A stretch of DNA of 64,000 nt, taken from assembly GCF_028583425.1 (NCBI RefSeq), contig NC_072792.1, positions 157,920,676 through 157,984,675 of the forward strand. Reading direction: 5' to 3'. A model generated the notes under the pieces. The model did not search any database and was not told where the DNA came from. It saw only the letters and a list, made by a program, of their open reading frames with translations. The stretch is from Eublepharis macularius. Its lineage: Eukaryota; Chordata; Lepidosauria; Squamata; Eublepharidae. This document shows positions 1 to 12,300 of the stretch, piece by piece. The position numbers and the translations under genes are program-made. How positions within the stretch are numbered: position 1 is the stretch's first letter; the number at the start of each line of letters is the position of its first letter.

Positions 1-427
1 GGTGCAGAGAAGAGCAGCCAGGATGATCGGGGGCCTGGAGACCGAGGCCTGTGAGGAAAGACTGAGGGACCTGGGAATGTTCAGTTTGGAGAAAAGGAGA
101 TTGAGGGGAGACAGTTGACATTTAAGTATAAAAAAGACTGTCACTTAGAGGAGGGAAGGGAGCTGTTCCTTTTGGCAACAGAAGATAGGACTTGATATAA
201 TGGGTTTAAACTACAGGAAGGAAGGTACCAGCTGGACGACAGGAAAAACTTCTTCACTTTATTACTAATTCAGCAGTGGAATTGGCTGCCTAGGAATTTG
301 GTGGGTTCCCCCTCATTGCCAGTCTTCAAGGAGTGGGTGGACGAACACTTGTCAGCAATGCGTTAGGTTGTTTCTGTGTTTGGCAGGTGGTTGGACTAGA
401 TGGCCCCTTGTAGCTCTATGATTCTAA
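1..427 (+). mobile_element. CR1 LINE, 3' end
   Basis: The text reads as the 3' end of a CR1-type LINE: a stretch recalling the C-terminus of the reverse-transcriptase ORF ([20 protein letters not shown]-like), then the familiar 3'UTR with GGGTTTAAACTACAGGAAGG, AAAAACTTCTTCACT and the terminal GGTTGGACTAGATGGCC...TCTATGATTCTAAG. The left part is cut by the window edge. It lies in the XPO4 intron just upstream of the first visible exon. Confidence 0.85.
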
Positions 428-594
428 GTCCTGATATATTTGTTTAAAATTAAAAAGAACACATATATACTCATACTTCAGTGCCAGGTAAAGAGAGTGT
501 GTATTCAAAAGTTTAATGTCTGTAGCTAAGATTTTCATTACTTAGGAAACTATAAACTAGAAAAGCAAATTTCTGTTTGCTTTTTGCCCTGTAG

Positions 595-888
595 GTTCTT
601 CAACCCCTTCAGCAAAGATTCTTGAATGTGATAAACCAAGAGAACTTCCAACAGATCTGCCAAGAGGAAGAGGTGAAACAGGAAATCACTGCTACCTTAG
701 AAGCACTCTGTGGCATTGCTGAGGCTACCCAGATAGACAATGTAGCAATTCTTTTTAATTTTCTAATGGATTTCCTTACCAATTGTATTGGACTAATGGA
801 GGTGTACAAGAACACACCAGAGACTGTTAACCTCATCATCGAAGTTTTTGTTGAAGTTGCACATAAACAAATATGCTATCTTGGAGAG
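595..888 (+). CDS. XPO4: XPO4 exon A
   Basis: Encodes 98 residues, phase 0 at both ends, including EEVKQEITATLEALCGIAEA and ending ICYLGE. The acceptor is TTTGCCCTGTAG and the donor GTAATA. Confidence 0.95.
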
Positions 889-3800
889 GTAATAATACAA
901 CAAATATACTCTGAGTGTAAGCACAACACAGTTTTTAAAGACTGAAAATCTTCACTTTGGTAATTGAATCAACTTCCTCTGTGTACTCATGCTGGATGTT
1001 TCAGCCTATTCCAGGCCCTGTTTATTCAGATGAGAATTTAAGAACTGCCTTGATAGATGAAGCTAAAGGTCCACCTGACAGCCATTCTGTATTGTTTTTC
1101 CATGCCATTTGGTGTTCAGAGGTATGTTGCCTCTGAACATGGAGATTCAATCTAGCTATTGTGACTGATGGCCAGTGATTGGCCTACCCTTGATTCATTT
1201 GTGTAACCCTTTTTAAAAAGTCATCAAAGCTAGTAGCAATCATCCCATCTTGTGAGAGTGAACAGAGGGAATACCATTGATAGACGATCTGAGCTGTGCC
1301 AATTACACAACTTTTCACTTACTGCAGGGTATGCCAGCAGGTAAAAACACTTCCCTTTTCCATGAGTGCCTGCTGTGCTTCTGGTTGTGTGCTTTGGCAC
1401 CAGATCACAAATGCAGGAAGCTAAAATAACTGTCTGTATGAAGTTGCTTTGAAAGTCTAGTAAATCAGACTTGAACAGATTTTAAATATAGTCAGCTGCT
1501 GGCTGAAGTAGTTCTAAGAGCCCAAGGAGGCATTACACTTAGTGGTATCTCACTTTTCAATATCTCAACAATGTCTCTCCTTTCTCTTATACCATTATAA
1601 TCTCCTTTTGCTTTGCTTTTATTTTCCTGCACTGTGGCAAGTTTTCTTCCTGCTTTTTACTTTCCTTCTCTCTTTTCTGTCTTGGGAACTGTGATAGGAG
1701 CTAGTTGCTCTTTTGGAACAGAAGGAAGAGGCGTGGGAATTGGTATTATAGCACTAGGTTGCAGCAGCTTTCAACTTGCTGGACTGAAAAACACAGTCAG
1801 TATTGGCATGTGGGTTTCTGGGATGCTGTCAAGAGTCATACTTAAATACTGAGAAATCAACAGTACTTAAATGGTGTTATCCATACAGCCTGATAGGTAT
1901 TAATGTATGATATGTATTTTTTCCTGATATTCTGTGGTTTTTTTCCAACAGAGTGCTAAAACAACATGACTGTAATGGAAATTTATTAATTTACTTTATT
2001 GCATTTTTATTCCAACATTCCACCCAAAGGTCAGGGGAGGGGGTGTTACATGGTCCTCTCTTCCTCCATTTTATCCTCACAACAACCCTGTAAGGTAGGT
2101 TAGACTGAGAGAGAATGACAGCCCAAGGTCTCCCAGTAAGATTTTGGGCAAGTGGGAACTTAAACCTGGGCCACCCAGATCATAGTCTAACACTCTAACC
2201 ACTATACAATTATTAATGTACTTCTTTATTAAGCTTCCCTTTTTCTTTCCTTTGTAGTCTAAAGCCATGAATTTATACGAAGCCTGTTTGACCCTACTTC
2301 AAGTATATTCCAAGAATAATTTAGGTAGACAACGAATAGATGTTACAGCAGAAGAGGACCAATACCAGGACCTTCTTCTCATCATGGAACTTCTTACTAA
2401 CTTGCTATCAAAAGAATTTATAGACTTCAGTGATACAGGTAAGAGGAATAAATTTTGTAATAAATAAATATTGTAGTCTGCCTTGTGTCACAGTGAGAAA
2501 TGTGGAATGAAAAGAAAGGAAACAAATAAAAACAGAGAACTGGAGGCATAGTGCATTGACTATGGGCATGGCGTCTTCACTCATCAATCTTTAAATGTAC
2601 ATTTAAAAATGTCATGTGTAAACAAGTGTGTAGGAAAAAAATCATACATATGTACATGTTGAAGAGCCAGAATTCATTGTGGCTGAGTATATCGATGATG
2701 ACATACCCATTTTATTCCTGTGTAATGGCGACCTAATATATAAATATAAGAAATTCTAAAGTAGATTTTAATTTGACCTCTTTTGTACTGAACATAGAAG
2801 AAAATGTTGTGGCTTATGTAATTAAAGCTCGGATCTGGTATTTCCTTGACTATGAACTATAAGAAGATTCAGTTTTAACTGTAGCAGCTAGACTGCTAGT
2901 TGGATTACAAGTGGGCAATGGTTCCAAAGCATGTCAACTTCTAGATATTTTTGATATGAAACCTTAGAAGTTGGAGTAGCTAAAACCTTAATGAAACATT
3001 TCCATCTCAGTGTATTTTTGTGATTGATAGATTTTGTCAAATACCTTCCAAATTGAAATTGCAGTTGCTTCGGGGTTTACAGTTGTTCTACACCCTTTTC
3101 TAATTGGGTTTCAGGTTTCTTTTTGTGTCTGTATTAGAATCAAAACAGCTATAATTAACAAAATTTCTACACAGCATTGTAGTGTTAGTGAGTTTTTAAA
3201 AATACATCTGTGCCAACACTGAACACAGAACATGCAGAACTGGAATGTGTTCACTACTTAGTGCCTCTAAGATCAGCTGCAGAATTTGGAGCCAAGTTCG
3301 GTTCGGTTTTGCTGAAATGCACACCCTGAACTCTAGTTGCTTTTAGTGTCATGTTTTTTTTGCGAGGGGCAGCATGCTCATTGACAATATATTGCACGGT
3401 TCTGAGACTAGGGTTCAGAATGGGATTTTGGAGAGGTGAATGTTTTGACGTGGTAAATGTAATATGCGGTGCTCTCCCCACCCCTTAGATGAAGTATTTA
3501 GAGGACATGATCCTGGGCAAGCCACAAGTAGATCTGTGTCAGCAGCAGACGTGGTCTTGTATGGAGTGAACCTAATTCTGCCTTTAATGTCTCAAGATCT
3601 GCTAAAAGTAAGTACAACAACACAGCTCTTATACATCAGAATCTTGCAAAGCCTTTCGACATCTGTTTGCAGATGTTGCCTCATGCCTTTATATGTGGAC
3701 ATAAAGTTTTGTACTATTACCTGCACCCGTATGCCTGGCTGGGAAGGCCAACCCAATAAAACCTCTCTCAGGCCTTCATCTCTGCCATTCTTGAAGAAGA

Positions 3801-6800
3801 CGGCAGTTCAGGCAATGGCAACCTGCCCCGTGACATTAGAGCATCTTAGCCAGAGAAACTGTGTCACCAGCACTGCACTGCCCCTTATTCCCATTATGTG
3901 TTGCTTCTTAAGTTTGTAACTTTTCAAAAATCTCTTTGAATTTCAAACCAGATTGAGAGTGATTCAGGCTGATTCCGCACACGTTGGATAATGCACTTTC
4001 AATGCACTTTATCAATTGTTTGAGGTGGATTTTTTGTTCCGCACACAAAATATTCGTTCCAAATGATCTGTAAAGGATTCACCTAAAAACCTCTCCCATG
4101 CTTTAAGATATGCCAGTGGCCCTCTTCTGTTTCAAATATGAGTTTAGCATCCACAAGTGATGGAGCTTTTTCAATGGGTTAACTTTGGGGGGGGCAGGAG
4201 GGGATGTAGAATGGAAATATTATTTCTCCATTTTAAGGAATACATTTTAAAGGCCTAATTAAAACAGACGTATTTGCATTTTTCCTTTACAGTTTCCATC
4301 ACTGTGTAATCAGTACTACAAACTAATTACATTTATCTGTGAGATATTCCCTGAGAAGATTCCGCAGCTTCCAGAAGACCTGTTTAAAAGCCTTATGTAT
4401 TCATTAGAATTAGGGATGACATCGTATCCTTTATGATTTAACTTGTATATTATTGGTTTTTACTTATGAAGACTCTGAGTAGTCTTAAGGGCTTCTTTTT
4501 CTTTGTTAAGTTTTGCTGTATAAGACTTATTCCTCCTGAAGTATAATATACTTTCTTAAAAACAAAACGGTATTTGCTTTCAGCTACCATTTTCTGAAAA
4601 GCTGGTTCTGCCTTTCTTGAACTTATTAAAACTACCCAAACTCACATTCTTATGTTGGTGTTCACAGTTGCCTCATCCTTTAATCTTGCAGAGGCTCTCA
4701 TATAGTCTTCGTTCGGCATCTCAGATCTGGAAGTAGCCTCTTTGGTGACTCACCTGCTGCTGTTTTTCTGTCAACCTAGATGAGCAACGGGCTCCTGTGA
4801 TAAATCTGCCACTGTAGCATGCCACAAGACTACATGTGTCTATGTTTGCTTTCCCATAACAATAACAACAACATTCGATTTATATACCGCCCTTCAGGAC
4901 AACTTAATGCCCATTCAGAGCGGTTTACAAAGTATGCTATTATTAACATTCAGTTTACTTACCCCTCACTGTGGGGGGAAGTGTTTTAACCCACACTTCT
5001 TCCTGGCATAATAACATTCTTTGGATTTGTTTTGTTTTGTTGGAAGACCTCAAACATTCCTCCTTGCCCCCTCTCTGAAGTGGTGTAGCAGCAGCTTCGT
5101 CACTTGGGCCTGCTTGTTCTAAACTATTTTTCTTTTCTTTTTTTTTAAACTGTCTCTGTGAGATAACCAGATACCTGTTTTCGAAAAATCACAGAAGAAA
5201 AGCAGTAGAAATTTCAATGTTTGTGTAGCAGTTTTAAAATAGCCAAAAAAAACCCACCCCGCATAAGTTTGTTCATAGTAGCACATTGAAAACTATGGTT
5301 GAGCAATTTGACTGTTTCCAAAAGAAATAAAATAACCCTTTAACATCAGTTAATCAGAATGAGTTCTGACGTTTGCCAGCTTTGCTTAGAAGCTTTGACG
5401 CCATTAGCAGAACAATGTGCAAAAGCACAGGAGACGGACTCCTCTCTTTTTTTAGCAACAAGGCACTTTCTTAAGGTAAGAATGTTTTACTATCTTATGA
5501 GTTGTCTTGCTTATTGAATTTTATCACAACTCGGTACTTAGTGTAAGGACATTGGACAATGACTGTGCAGAATAAAATCACATTATCTTCCATGGAGTGT
5601 GGCTTCCATAAAGCCTGGCTTTAGGTGTTTTCTATAAAATAAGCAGCATTGGTTGCTAGGTTTCCAGATAAAGAAAGCATCTCTGGTGGTGGTTTCTAAG
5701 AAGCGTATGAGCTGTCTGCCAGTGAGTAAATTCCCCAGTTCAGAAACTGGTCATGAACTCGGTAGACAATCTTAGCTATGCCAGTACCTCTCTGCCCTCT
5801 CACCTTGCAGTAATACTTGCAATAATACTGTACTAAACTATTTTACAGGTTGTTATAAGTATTAACTGAGCATGCATATCAAGCATTATGTATGCTTTGC
5901 ATGTGCTGTATAAATACTAACTAAATATAAGGGCTGGGGTCCAATTAAAGAAATCTTGGTAAATTAACAGCCCAGTCTTGGTGGTGACCAGGCACTGCCG
6001 TACCAATGGCACCTCTAGTCGGTTCCCTGTGGATATTTCACAGGGGAGAAAGACCACACACGCCCCTCTACGAGGTCCAGATTGCATAGTGTGTGCAGCA
6101 GAGTCCTAAGCAATCTTGGTGTCACCTGCCAATCCAGGAGCATTGCCCAGTGAGTGGCACATGAGTGGCAGACAAGGGTGCAGCCAATCACCAGCCTCCA
6201 AATCAACCGTGGTCATCTGACCCTCGCTCCACAAGCCTCTGTTGGGATTGCATTGTTGACCAGAAAACAGGAAGGAAAGACCCAATAGAGATGTAACCCC
6301 AGTGGAGGCTTGAGGCATGAGCAGCAGACATGAGTGCCCATGCGCTCCAGGGCATCACACAACCGTGTGTTTGAGTCTCAGCCTGTTGCCATGTTCCTTT
6401 TTGCCATGCAGGGCAACAACAGGGGAGCACGCAACAGCAACCCAGCAAAGTATTTTACATACTCTCCCACCCTCATTGGGTGGGGGTGCTCATGTGTCAA
6501 ACAGAAGGGATGGGTTTGAGTCGTGATGGGGGAGAGGGAGGCAGCCAAAAGGCAAAGCCTAATTTCTGGTCCTGACAATGGTCTGACTCACAGCAAAACA
6601 CCGGGCCGAGGCTGGGCTTGAAACCACACTTCCCAGATCCCAGACCAGTGCCCTTACCACTGGGCCAAGCAGGCAGACACAATGGAGGCATCATTCTGGT
6701 ATTGGAGCTCAGATATCAGTAGTGGCCATATGGAGCTGGGCAGGGGACAGCACCAAGGCAGTCGGTGAAAAAGCAGCACTGGGGTAGCTTGGCCAGCGTC

Positions 6801-8538
6801 CTCAGTTCAATCCCTACATGGGGGAGAGCCCTGTGTCAATCCAGGCATGCATAGATAATGTTTTGCTCCTGCCAGCAGCATAATGGGAAAGAGGGTGGCC
6901 CTAGCAATGGTGCAGCCCAGACTTCTATTGCTTTGCCCAACACAACCTTTGTAGTAACGCAGCCCCATTCCCACCAACAACTCTCTTGCTCTCCAGCACC
7001 CATTCCTCATGTCATTCCCTCCAGTCATGTATGTCATGCGTATCCACACCCCCTCACTAATGAGAACAGTTTGCTCTTTCTCCGGGTGGCTGCTATGGTG
7101 GTGGTTTTACTTTCTCCTCTTTGGCCAGCTGGTCTCTTCCTGGCAACTGCCTGGCAACTGCCTGAGATGAAGGTGCAGAGGCTGCAGAGAAAGATGGGGG
7201 GTTGTTGCCCTTGACTTCTGTCCCTGGCACAAGGCCAGCACTCAGTCTACCCATCCTCCAGCCTTGCTGGTGGTGACTGTTTCAAGGTGGGAACCACATG
7301 CCAACCAGAAGCCGTACTGGGCAACAGCCCTGCCCACTTTCCTGAAGCATGGGAGGGAAGTGCCACATTGGAGAACAGTCTTCTGCAGAGCCACGGCTGG
7401 CATGCGGTTCTCAAGCTATCACGTGAATATATATCATTCTTTCTTCAAGGTTATGAAGATTTGATTTTCTTTTTTGGAATTTCAGATGGTTTTTGATATG
7501 CTCGTACTGCAAAAGCACAACACAGAGATGACAGCTGCAGCAGGTGAAGCATTTTACACATTAGTATGTTTGCATCAGGTAGGCTATTTTTATATTATTA
7601 TATCTTACAAAAACATAGGTATAATCACTTGTCAGTTATTCACAAGGATTTCAATGGAAGTAGATTATAATAAATAGTTTGTCAGATGCCTAAAATATTT
7701 CAGATTAATGAATTTAACTACATTAATATAGATATTATTCAAACATCCTGAGGGGCTTGAAGTTGAAAGTCTCTGGGTGTTTGTTCATTTCCCCTTTCAG
7801 CTGCAGTTCCTTCTGCCTCTTGAAATGATAAGAGTGGCTTAGGAGAGGAATTGGGTAGGAAGGATTAAAAACTCCCCTCATGTGTGCAGAAGTATCAGAT
7901 ATTCTTCTGTGTCATGAATTTGCCAGTCTTGGGCAAACCATGTGTGCCCAAACCACCTGTCCCAAACATGCCTATTAAGATAACCATAGTTTTCCTTAAG
8001 TGCCTGCTGTAAGAATTACTAAGACAATATATGTGAAGTACTTTGAAACTCGAAACTAAGTATATAAATGCTTCATTTTATTAAATATTATTTACGGCAG
8101 TAACTTTCTGTTGTATATTGGGTTGGATCCAGTCTAAACTGGCAACTTCTACTGATTCCCCATTACCTCCTGCGGACCTCCCTCATGTTTTTCCTCAGGG
8201 TCTCGTATCCCTCAGGAGCAGCATTTTGCAGAGACCAGTGAGCCAGGGAAGGTGATAAAGTTCCTTCCTCCCACTGGAAAATTTAGTTTGGATCCAACCC
8301 ATTTTGTCATATTGATGATATAACTCCTTTTTCTTCGCAGGCTGAATATTCTGAATTAGTTGAAACGTTATTATCAAGCCAACAAGATCCCATCATCTAC
8401 CAGCGGTTAGCAGATGCCTTCAACAAGCTTACCGCGAGCAGCACTCCGCCTACGCTGGACCGTAAGCAGAAGATGGCCTTCCTCAAAAGTTTAGAAGACT
8501 TTATGTCAAATGTTGGTGGACTCCTCTGTGTAAAATAA
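595..8538 (+). CDS. XPO4: Exportin-4, C-terminal part (7 exons)
   Basis: XPO4 is a large HEAT-repeat karyopherin that exports cargoes such as eIF5A and SMAD3 from the nucleus with RanGTP and can import SOX factors. Seven exons join in frame: 595-888, 2258-2438, 3489-3607, 4293-4423, 5358-5475, 7486-7578 and 8341-8538. They total 1134 bp, or 377 residues plus TAA. All have AG acceptors and GT donors, and the split codons join correctly, for example D across 2438/3489 and S across 4423/5358. The product starts VLQPLQQRFLNVINQENFQQ and ends MSNVGGLLCVK, nearly identical to vertebrate XPO4 as I recall it. The N-terminal two thirds lie left of the window. The identification is firm. The exact 5' exon edge at 595 is inferred from a pyrimidine tract plus GTAG. 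Confidence 0.96.
1105..1330 (-). mobile_element. L3/CR1-like LINE fragment, degenerate
   Basis: Read on the plus strand, this matches the reverse of the old amniote L3/CR1 3' region: GTTCAGAGGTATGTTGCCTC, 'ctagctattgtgactgatgg', then a run on 'atcatcccatcttgtgagagtgaa'. It is strongly decayed and lies in the XPO4 intron between exons A and B. Confidence 0.6.
2040..2212 (-). mobile_element. tRNA-derived SINE (lizard type 1)
   Basis: In reverse it has the tRNA-like head (AGTGGTTAGAGTGTTAGACT, then a B-box-like GGTTTAAGTTCCC), the body ACCTTGGGCTGTCA, and CTAACCTACCTTACAGGGTT with GAGGATAAAATGGAGGAAG. It matches the copies at 43349, 44040 and 51146. It lies in the XPO4 intron just before exon B. 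Confidence 0.8.
2258..2438 (+). CDS. XPO4: XPO4 exon B
   Basis: Encodes SKAMNLYEACLTLLQVYSKN through KEFIDFSDT and ends with one base of the next codon. The acceptor is TCCTTTGTAG and the donor GTAAGA. Confidence 0.96.
3489..3607 (+). CDS. XPO4: XPO4 exon C
   Basis: Encodes (D)EVFRGHDPGQATSRSVSAAD through SQDLLK. The acceptor is CCCCTTAG and the donor GTAAGT. Confidence 0.95.
3969..4085. repeat. Unclassified interspersed repeat
   Basis: The text begins GATTCCGCACACGTTGGATA and contains ATGCACTTTCAATGCACTTT and a second 'ttccgcacacaa'. It looks like a decayed short DNA element, but no clean terminal repeats are visible. Confidence 0.35.
4293..4423 (+). CDS. XPO4: XPO4 exon D
   Basis: Encodes FPSLCNQYYKLITFICEIFP through SLELGMT plus two bases of a Ser codon. 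The acceptor is TTCCTTTACAG and the donor GTATCC. Confidence 0.95.
4857..4950 (-). mobile_element. tRNA-derived SINE (lizard type 2), 3' part
   Basis: In reverse the 3' half of a second SINE type is visible: CAAACCGCTCTGA-like, GGGCATTAAGTTGTCCTGAA, GGCGGTATATAAATCGAATG and a (TTG)n tail. The head is missing. It matches 46536-46790 and 59295-59540. Confidence 0.75.
5358..5475 (+). CDS. XPO4: XPO4 exon E
   Basis: Completes the split Ser, then MSSDVCQLCLEALTPLAEQC through ATRHFLK. The acceptor is a weak TTAATCAG and the donor GTAAGA. Confidence 0.94.
5935..7430. repeat. Unclassified GC-richer insertion-like block in XPO4 intron
   Basis: This 1.5 kb block is markedly richer in G+C than the surrounding AT-rich intron. 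It holds many short open frames on both strands but no recognisable protein domain. A tRNA-like string (AGTGCCCTTACCACTGGGCC) lies at about 6646-6665, and a short tandem GGCAACTGCCT repeat at about 7142-7163. No terminal repeats or target duplications were found. The likeliest reading is a decayed mobile element or an old satellite-like insertion. The family is not recognised. Confidence 0.35.
7486..7578 (+). CDS. XPO4: XPO4 exon F
   Basis: Encodes MVFDMLVLQKHNTEMTAAAG through LVCLHQ. The acceptor is TTGGAATTTCAG and the donor GTAGGC. Confidence 0.95.
8118..8302. mobile_element. Short inverted-repeat DNA element (GGGTTGGATCC family)
   Basis: It starts TTGGGTTGGATCCAG and ends TTGGATCCAACCCA, so the ends are inverted copies. 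The interior carries short ORF-less sequence. A second copy is at 60225-60386 and a partial one starts at 22983. The element ends about 40 bp before the acceptor of the last XPO4 exon. Confidence 0.65.
8341..8538 (+). CDS. XPO4: XPO4 last coding exon G
   Basis: Encodes AEYSELVETLLSSQQDPIIY through GGLLCVK and TAA at 8536-8538. The acceptor is TTTTCTTCGCAG. A short inverted-repeat element ends only about 40 bp upstream. Confidence 0.96.
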   Translation, partial: AEYSELVETLLSSQQDPIIYQRLADAFNKLTASSTPPTLDRKQKMAFLKSLEDFMSNVGGLLCVK

Positions 8539-9246
8539 AACTCCAGAACTGTATGCCTAACTTAGACCCTTTCTGCAAAATGCACTGAGAAACGCTGAAA
8601 GCTGACTTAATCTTAATGCCTGTTTCTGGGTTTTGTTTTTTCCTCAGCCATCCTAAGATTTTAGAGAGCCTGGAAGTTTGGATATAGCAGAGTGGAATAG
8701 GAGAGGACAGCTTTAAAATCAGCTTCTGCTAATGTGTGTTAGCTACAGTCTTGTTACACCTTTCTGTGTTGCACAGAATAAACAGAAACTGAAATCTTAC
8801 AAAGAATTCCACAAGTGCATACAGATAATGGGCACAGTTAAAAACAAGAACCAGTGCCTTGCCCCAAATGGCCCTGAAATAGTGACCATTCGGACTCTGA
8901 AAAATTTGGTTTTTTTGTTGCTATAAACCCTTCTAGTGTGTGGTGTAAACACATACTGAACTGTAAAACAATCCTAAGCTTTATTTTTTCCTCTGAAAAT
9001 GGAGTGTGTGATCCAGAAGGAGAAGAAGAAGAAAACCACCAAATGATATTTTTTAACTTGGATTTAATTTTGGGGGGGTTGTTTTTGTTTTTACATCAAC
9101 CTGGCGTTGCATGTTTTTGTGTAATACAAGTTTCTACATTATATGCTGCTGCCTAAAGTTCAGAAAGAAGAAAGGTGTATATTTTTGTTTCCCCAGAAAT
9201 GAACTTTAGGAACTGTAGCCATTTCATTGCCTTAATTTAAAATACA

Positions 9247-9252
9247 AATAAA
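9247..9252 (+). terminator. Candidate XPO4 poly(A) signal (proximal)
   Basis: AATAAA about 710 bases after the XPO4 stop codon. It is one of three candidate signals in the following 6 kb. Confidence 0.4.
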
Positions 9253-9331
9253 CATGTTAGGTGAGAAATCTAAGGCAAGGTTTGGGTCTTCAGAACTGGT
9301 CTAGAATGTTGTCATTAAGCTGCTGTGTACC

Positions 9332-9369
9332 TGTTAGCAGCCCTTCTTTGTGTTAGCAGCCCTTCTTTG
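9332..9369 (+). repeat. 19-bp tandem duplication
   Basis: The unit TGTTAGCAGCCCTTCTTTG occurs twice in exact tandem inside the probable XPO4 3'UTR. Confidence 0.9.
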
Positions 9370-12300
9370 AGTGGCAAGTATTACGTCAGTGTGAGTGTAA
9401 CAAAAAAGTTCATGTGTAGTTTTACTTTTGGTATCTATTGATTGATTGCCCAGGTCATACACAACTAATGCGTATTTCTAGACTGAACTGTTTGCTGAAG
9501 CAATAATGATTCAAAAGGTGTAAATTATTGATTTATACGAACTGTTTTTTTATGTTGGGGCATTGGATGCAATGGCTAGATTATGAGTCTCAAACTCTTC
9601 TAGCCAAAGGCCATGCACATTTTGATTTCAAGATTCAGAATACTGAACTGGGATCTGATGTCTTACCACCATGGTCAGATCTGCGGTGCTGTCTTCTGCT
9701 GCTCTGATCTCACTTGTTCAGCGTGTTGGCACTTTAAAGATTACCTGTATGGTTTCATCCTGCATCCACCAAATAGGAGGCTGCAGTGGGAACAAAGTGG
9801 CAGGAACTCAAGAATATAGAAGCAGGGAATTTTCTATTAGTTACAAGCCAAACTAAACCAACGCAAATATATATGCTGCTGGTTAAGCTGAACCATTTTT
9901 GATGAAGGAAGGGGATAATTTGTCTCCAAGGCCTTGAGCTTCATACCCCTGCAAGATTTGTGTTAGTGGATATTTTCCCAGTAGCGGTTTTTACGTTTTA
10001 TATGGAGGGGATGTATAAAACACTCACCTTTTCAGTGCTGTGTGTAGCATCATGTTTGCAAGTCTGTGCCATCTTTCAGATGTTCATCTCAAAATGTAAT
10101 TTCACTACCTAGAATTTTATATAATACAAAATCTTTAGCTCTATGGAGTGCTGTAAGGGTCCAAAACCTAACTTCTTTAATTCCTTCTTGACAAGCCATG
10201 AACCCAGAAGAGCAGGATGTGTCACTGATTCTGTAAAACCCCGTTCTCTAAATGTTTGATCTTTCCATAAAATGAAGACAGACAGGAGCAAGTTGTCTCC
10301 TTTGAATAAAGTACCTGAAGTGCTCATTAGAGTAAGGTTCAATTCAGATGTCATGACTGTCGTGAGGAACATGCTTTGTGTTTGCATGCGCCTTCCTTCT
10401 CTTGCACACTCCAATACCTCCTCCTGGTTCTAGCCTAGGTAGAAACAGTTTGCCATGACATTCAAATTGGCCAGATTATAATTACCTCGAACCACAGCTT
10501 GCCACCCACCAGAATGGTAAATTGTGATTTGAAGCAGGGGCCTTAAGTTCCCAGTGGCCAAAATCCTGGTTTGGCCATGACATCTAAATAGAGCCTTAAA
10601 TCTCTCCCATCACAGTGAATATTACTTCTGCTGTTTCTGAGATGGTGTTAGTGATACATATAGAATGAGGAAATATCTTTTATTACTTCCTGATTTTTGT
10701 TTAAAAGTTTGGTTCCTTTGGCTCCAGCAAAGCCATGCGTGCTCTAATTATGGGAAATTTTAAGAGTAAAATTATTTGATATCGTTTGAGTTTTTATGGA
10801 CAGTGGCTTTCAAAGGGCCATCAATTGTGTTAAAGATTGTTATGATTAGAAAAATGGGCAACTCTGTAGCCAATATTTCATTGAGAACAACTGTATAACT
10901 GCTTTGGGTGTGATTGAATCAGTTGTTTTCATAGTTTGTGTATAAACAGTTCTTTATAAAATTGGTGCTTAAAAGTGGTACCACATGAATCTCTAATTCT
11001 GGAAATATGACAAATTATTTTAGGAGAGAGAAAAATTAAAATTTACAAGATCTCACTTCATGTGTAAAAATACCTGCAATATAGTAAATCTTGCCTAAAA
11101 ACTCTTCTTAACTGGATTGGGGAAGATTCTGTCCAACATTGCTGCTGTACAACCTATCTGTCCAAAATGAATGGGATTTTTACACAACAGTAGCTGGTTT
11201 GGTACTAAAATTGAGTTGTCAAGGATTGTTTGCAGTCCTTTTTTTAAAATTTACTTCCTCATTTAAATGTACATTATATTAAGGGGACACTGTCAGTACG
11301 TTTTTATCTAAAAACTTTGTAACTGTTCGTAATATCTAAGAAGGTTGACTTTCTTTCCTGTCTTTGTATTTAAAAAAAAGAATAACATTTGATCTCTTCC
11401 TTCCCCATGCAACATTTCCAGATGTCACATTATCTATGTACATCTTCTGAATGTCATTGGTTTTTAACCATTTCAGAGATACCACAGTAGCTCTGGAAGC
11501 CAGTATTGGTGCTTGTGTACCTTCACCACACTGGAGAGCTTTTTGTTACTTGACTTTATCTGTGTTTTTTTAAAGCCATCTTTAATGGACTATGATGTTT
11601 TTGTGTGAGCGAGGGCACAATGAAAGCCCATGGAAGTCAATAAAAACCATAATTCATTTCAGCAGGCTTTGAATTAAGCCGTGATATTTTTGAGAAATTG
11701 GTATGCTAATGTTAACAGAACAGAGTTTTGACACAGTGAATAGTGGCTGAAAGATCAAAACACTTTGTGTGCTTTTTGTTAGATCCGTTATGGAAACTGC
11801 AGTTATATAATAACATTTCTCAAATATGGTTCTTTCAGCTTCCACTGGATGCCTCTTTCAGCATGTCATTCCTGCTCCCCACTTCTGCTAGTCTACATTC
11901 AGGGTTTGGAGTAGCTTTCCAAAGAGTTATGTTTTTCTTTCTATTAATTGCTATATATTTCAAGGATTATAAACTGAAAGCATCTGCTGCAGAAAAAGGT
12001 CTGGAGCTTTTATCCAGGTTTCTATCTGGATCATGTAGAGCACTTAATATCTAATACAAATATCCTGAAGTCCAGGTAGATGTTTTCTTAGTAGGTAACT
12101 TTTATTGTTTAATCCTAGAAACTAGACATTTTTTAAAAAAATCACAGTACCAAACTTAATTAGTAGTGAAGTTTTTGCTGGTGAACATGCAGTTTCTAAA
12201 TTCATATAGCACCTTTGAGCTTTAGCTTTACTTCACACATATACTAGTGATAGTGCTAACCAAGCTATGAAGAATTAAACTATTTAAAACCCTGCAATGT

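Noticed and set aside
6646-6665. Possible tRNA gene
   Set aside because: Only a short arm-like string is present. No full cloverleaf or paired A and B boxes at proper spacing.
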